This document shows positions 6,375 to 6,935 of a DNA stretch of 6,935 nucleotides, in pieces. The DNA is taken from contig CAYVLI010000136.1 of NCBI GenBank assembly GCA_964452105.1, positions 1 to 6,935 on the forward strand. Direction: 5' to 3'. The position numbers were made by a program, and so were the translations under genes. The DNA comes from CAYVLI01 sp964452105 [NCBI: uncultured Nitrospinota bacterium] (lineage in GTDB: Bacteria; JAUXIQ01). A model generated the notes under the pieces. It saw only the letters and a list, made by a program, of their open reading frames with translations, did no database searches and was not told the DNA's origin. Within the stretch, counting starts at the first letter, position 1, and every line of letters starts with the position of its first letter.

Positions 6375-6935
6375 TTACATCTCGGGGACCCGCTCCAGAA
6401 TCCCGTCAACCATCTCCGCAACCTCCACTCCCTCTGCCTCGCCTTCGAAGTTGAGTATGATGCGGTGAGACAGGCTTGCAGGCGCCACCCTGCGCACGTC
6501 TTCCAGGCTCACGTTGTAGCGCCCTCCCATCAATGCTCTGGCCTTTGAGGCCATTACCACACTCTGCAGCCCCCGCGGGCTGGAACCATACCTGACGAAC
6601 CGGCGCACCGCATCGGTGGCTTGCTCGCTGTCCGGGTGAGTCGCCATTACTATTCTCATTGCGTAATCTTTTACGTGGCTGGCAACGGGAACTTCACGCA
6701 CTATTTCCTTGAGCCTGCATATTGAATCGGCATCCAGCACGATTTTCAGCTCGGCCGCACCGGGGGAAGTGGTGCGATCCACTATCTCCAGCAGCTCTTC
6801 CCTGCTCGGAAATTGCACCCTGAGTTTGAAGAAGAACCTGTCTATTTGCGCCTCGGGAAGAGGATATGTGCCTTCCATCTCTATGGGGTTCTGGTTCGCA
6901 AGAACCATAAAGGGGACGCCCAGATGGTACTCGAC
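6375..6935 (-). CDS. MoxR-family AAA+ ATPase, C-terminal part
   Basis: The last 186 residues of a MoxR-type AAA+ ATPase are present, and the frame runs open off the right edge. The N-terminus, with Walker A and Walker B, is therefore outside the window. The visible part starts VEYHLGVPFMVLANQNPIE, in which N16 is the likely sensor-1 asparagine; most relatives have TQNP where this one has NQNP. It continues with the hallmark EGTYPLPEAQIDRF, whose R33 is the probable arginine finger. RYGSSPRGLQ follows, with R121 as the sensor-2 arginine, and then the small helical lid domain. From family knowledge, MoxR ATPases form hexameric rings that use ATP to remodel protein complexes together with VWA-domain partners. 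The downstream DUF58 and BatA-like genes supply such partners. An ATG at 6908 is internal to the conserved ATPase core and is not the start. The stop is TAA at 6377-6375. Confidence 0.96.
   Translation of the reverse strand, partial: VEYHLGVPFMVLANQNPIEMEGTYPLPEAQIDRFFFKLRVQFPSREELLEIVDRTTSPGAAELKIVLDADSICRLKEIVREVPVASHVKDYAMRIVMATHPDSEQATDAVRRFVRYGSSPRGLQSVVMASKARALMGGRYNVSLEDVRRVAPASLSHRIILNFEGEAEGVEVAEMVDGILERVPEM

Overview
The window reads as a stretch of ordinary bacterial chromosome. One tRNA gene lies on the + strand at the left edge. Five protein genes, all on the - strand, fill almost everything else. The DNA is moderately GC-rich. A short protein with two iron-sulfur cluster motifs and no oxygen-dependent enzyme points weakly to an anaerobic or facultative bacterium, but nothing here fixes the phylum. 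I see no mobile element, CRISPR array, integrase or long repeat.

Layout from left to right: tRNA-Ala(CGC) at 28-103 (+); a short QueG/COG1600-like protein with two 4Fe-4S motifs at 125-850 (-); a large membrane protein with two von Willebrand A (VWA) domains around a class I glutamine-amidotransferase-like (GATase-like) fold at 938-3514 (-); a BatA-like membrane VWA protein at 3523-5361 (-); a cytosolic DUF58 protein with a VWA-type metal site at 5417-6313 (-); and the C-terminal part of a MoxR-family AAA+ ATPase from 6375 to the right edge (-), whose N-terminus lies outside the window. Transcription order is therefore MoxR, DUF58, BatA-like, VWA-GATase-VWA, then probably the Fe-S protein.

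The first four genes form a recognised bacterial cassette. A MoxR ATPase is followed by a soluble DUF58 partner and then by membrane-anchored VWA proteins. The gaps are 61, 55 and 8 bases with no visible terminator, so they are very likely one operon. All four VWA domains keep a complete metal-ion-dependent adhesion site (MIDAS). The charge pattern around the membrane segments suggests that MoxR and DUF58 work in the cytoplasm while the large domains of the two membrane proteins face outward. MoxR/VWA systems are known elsewhere to remodel or metallate protein complexes (CbbQ/CbbO, NorQ/NorD, the magnesium/cobalt chelatases). The client of this DUF58/BatA/GATase version is not evident from the sequence.

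The last gene, encoding the Fe-S protein, follows after 87 bases with its own ribosome binding site. It may be a read-through member of the operon or an unrelated neighbour. Its C-terminus converges on the tRNA with 21 bases between them. I found no clearly new system. The points most worth a second look are the catalytically empty GATase-like domain between two VWA domains, the unusual cysteine spacing of the Fe-S protein, and the inferred split of the cassette across the membrane.
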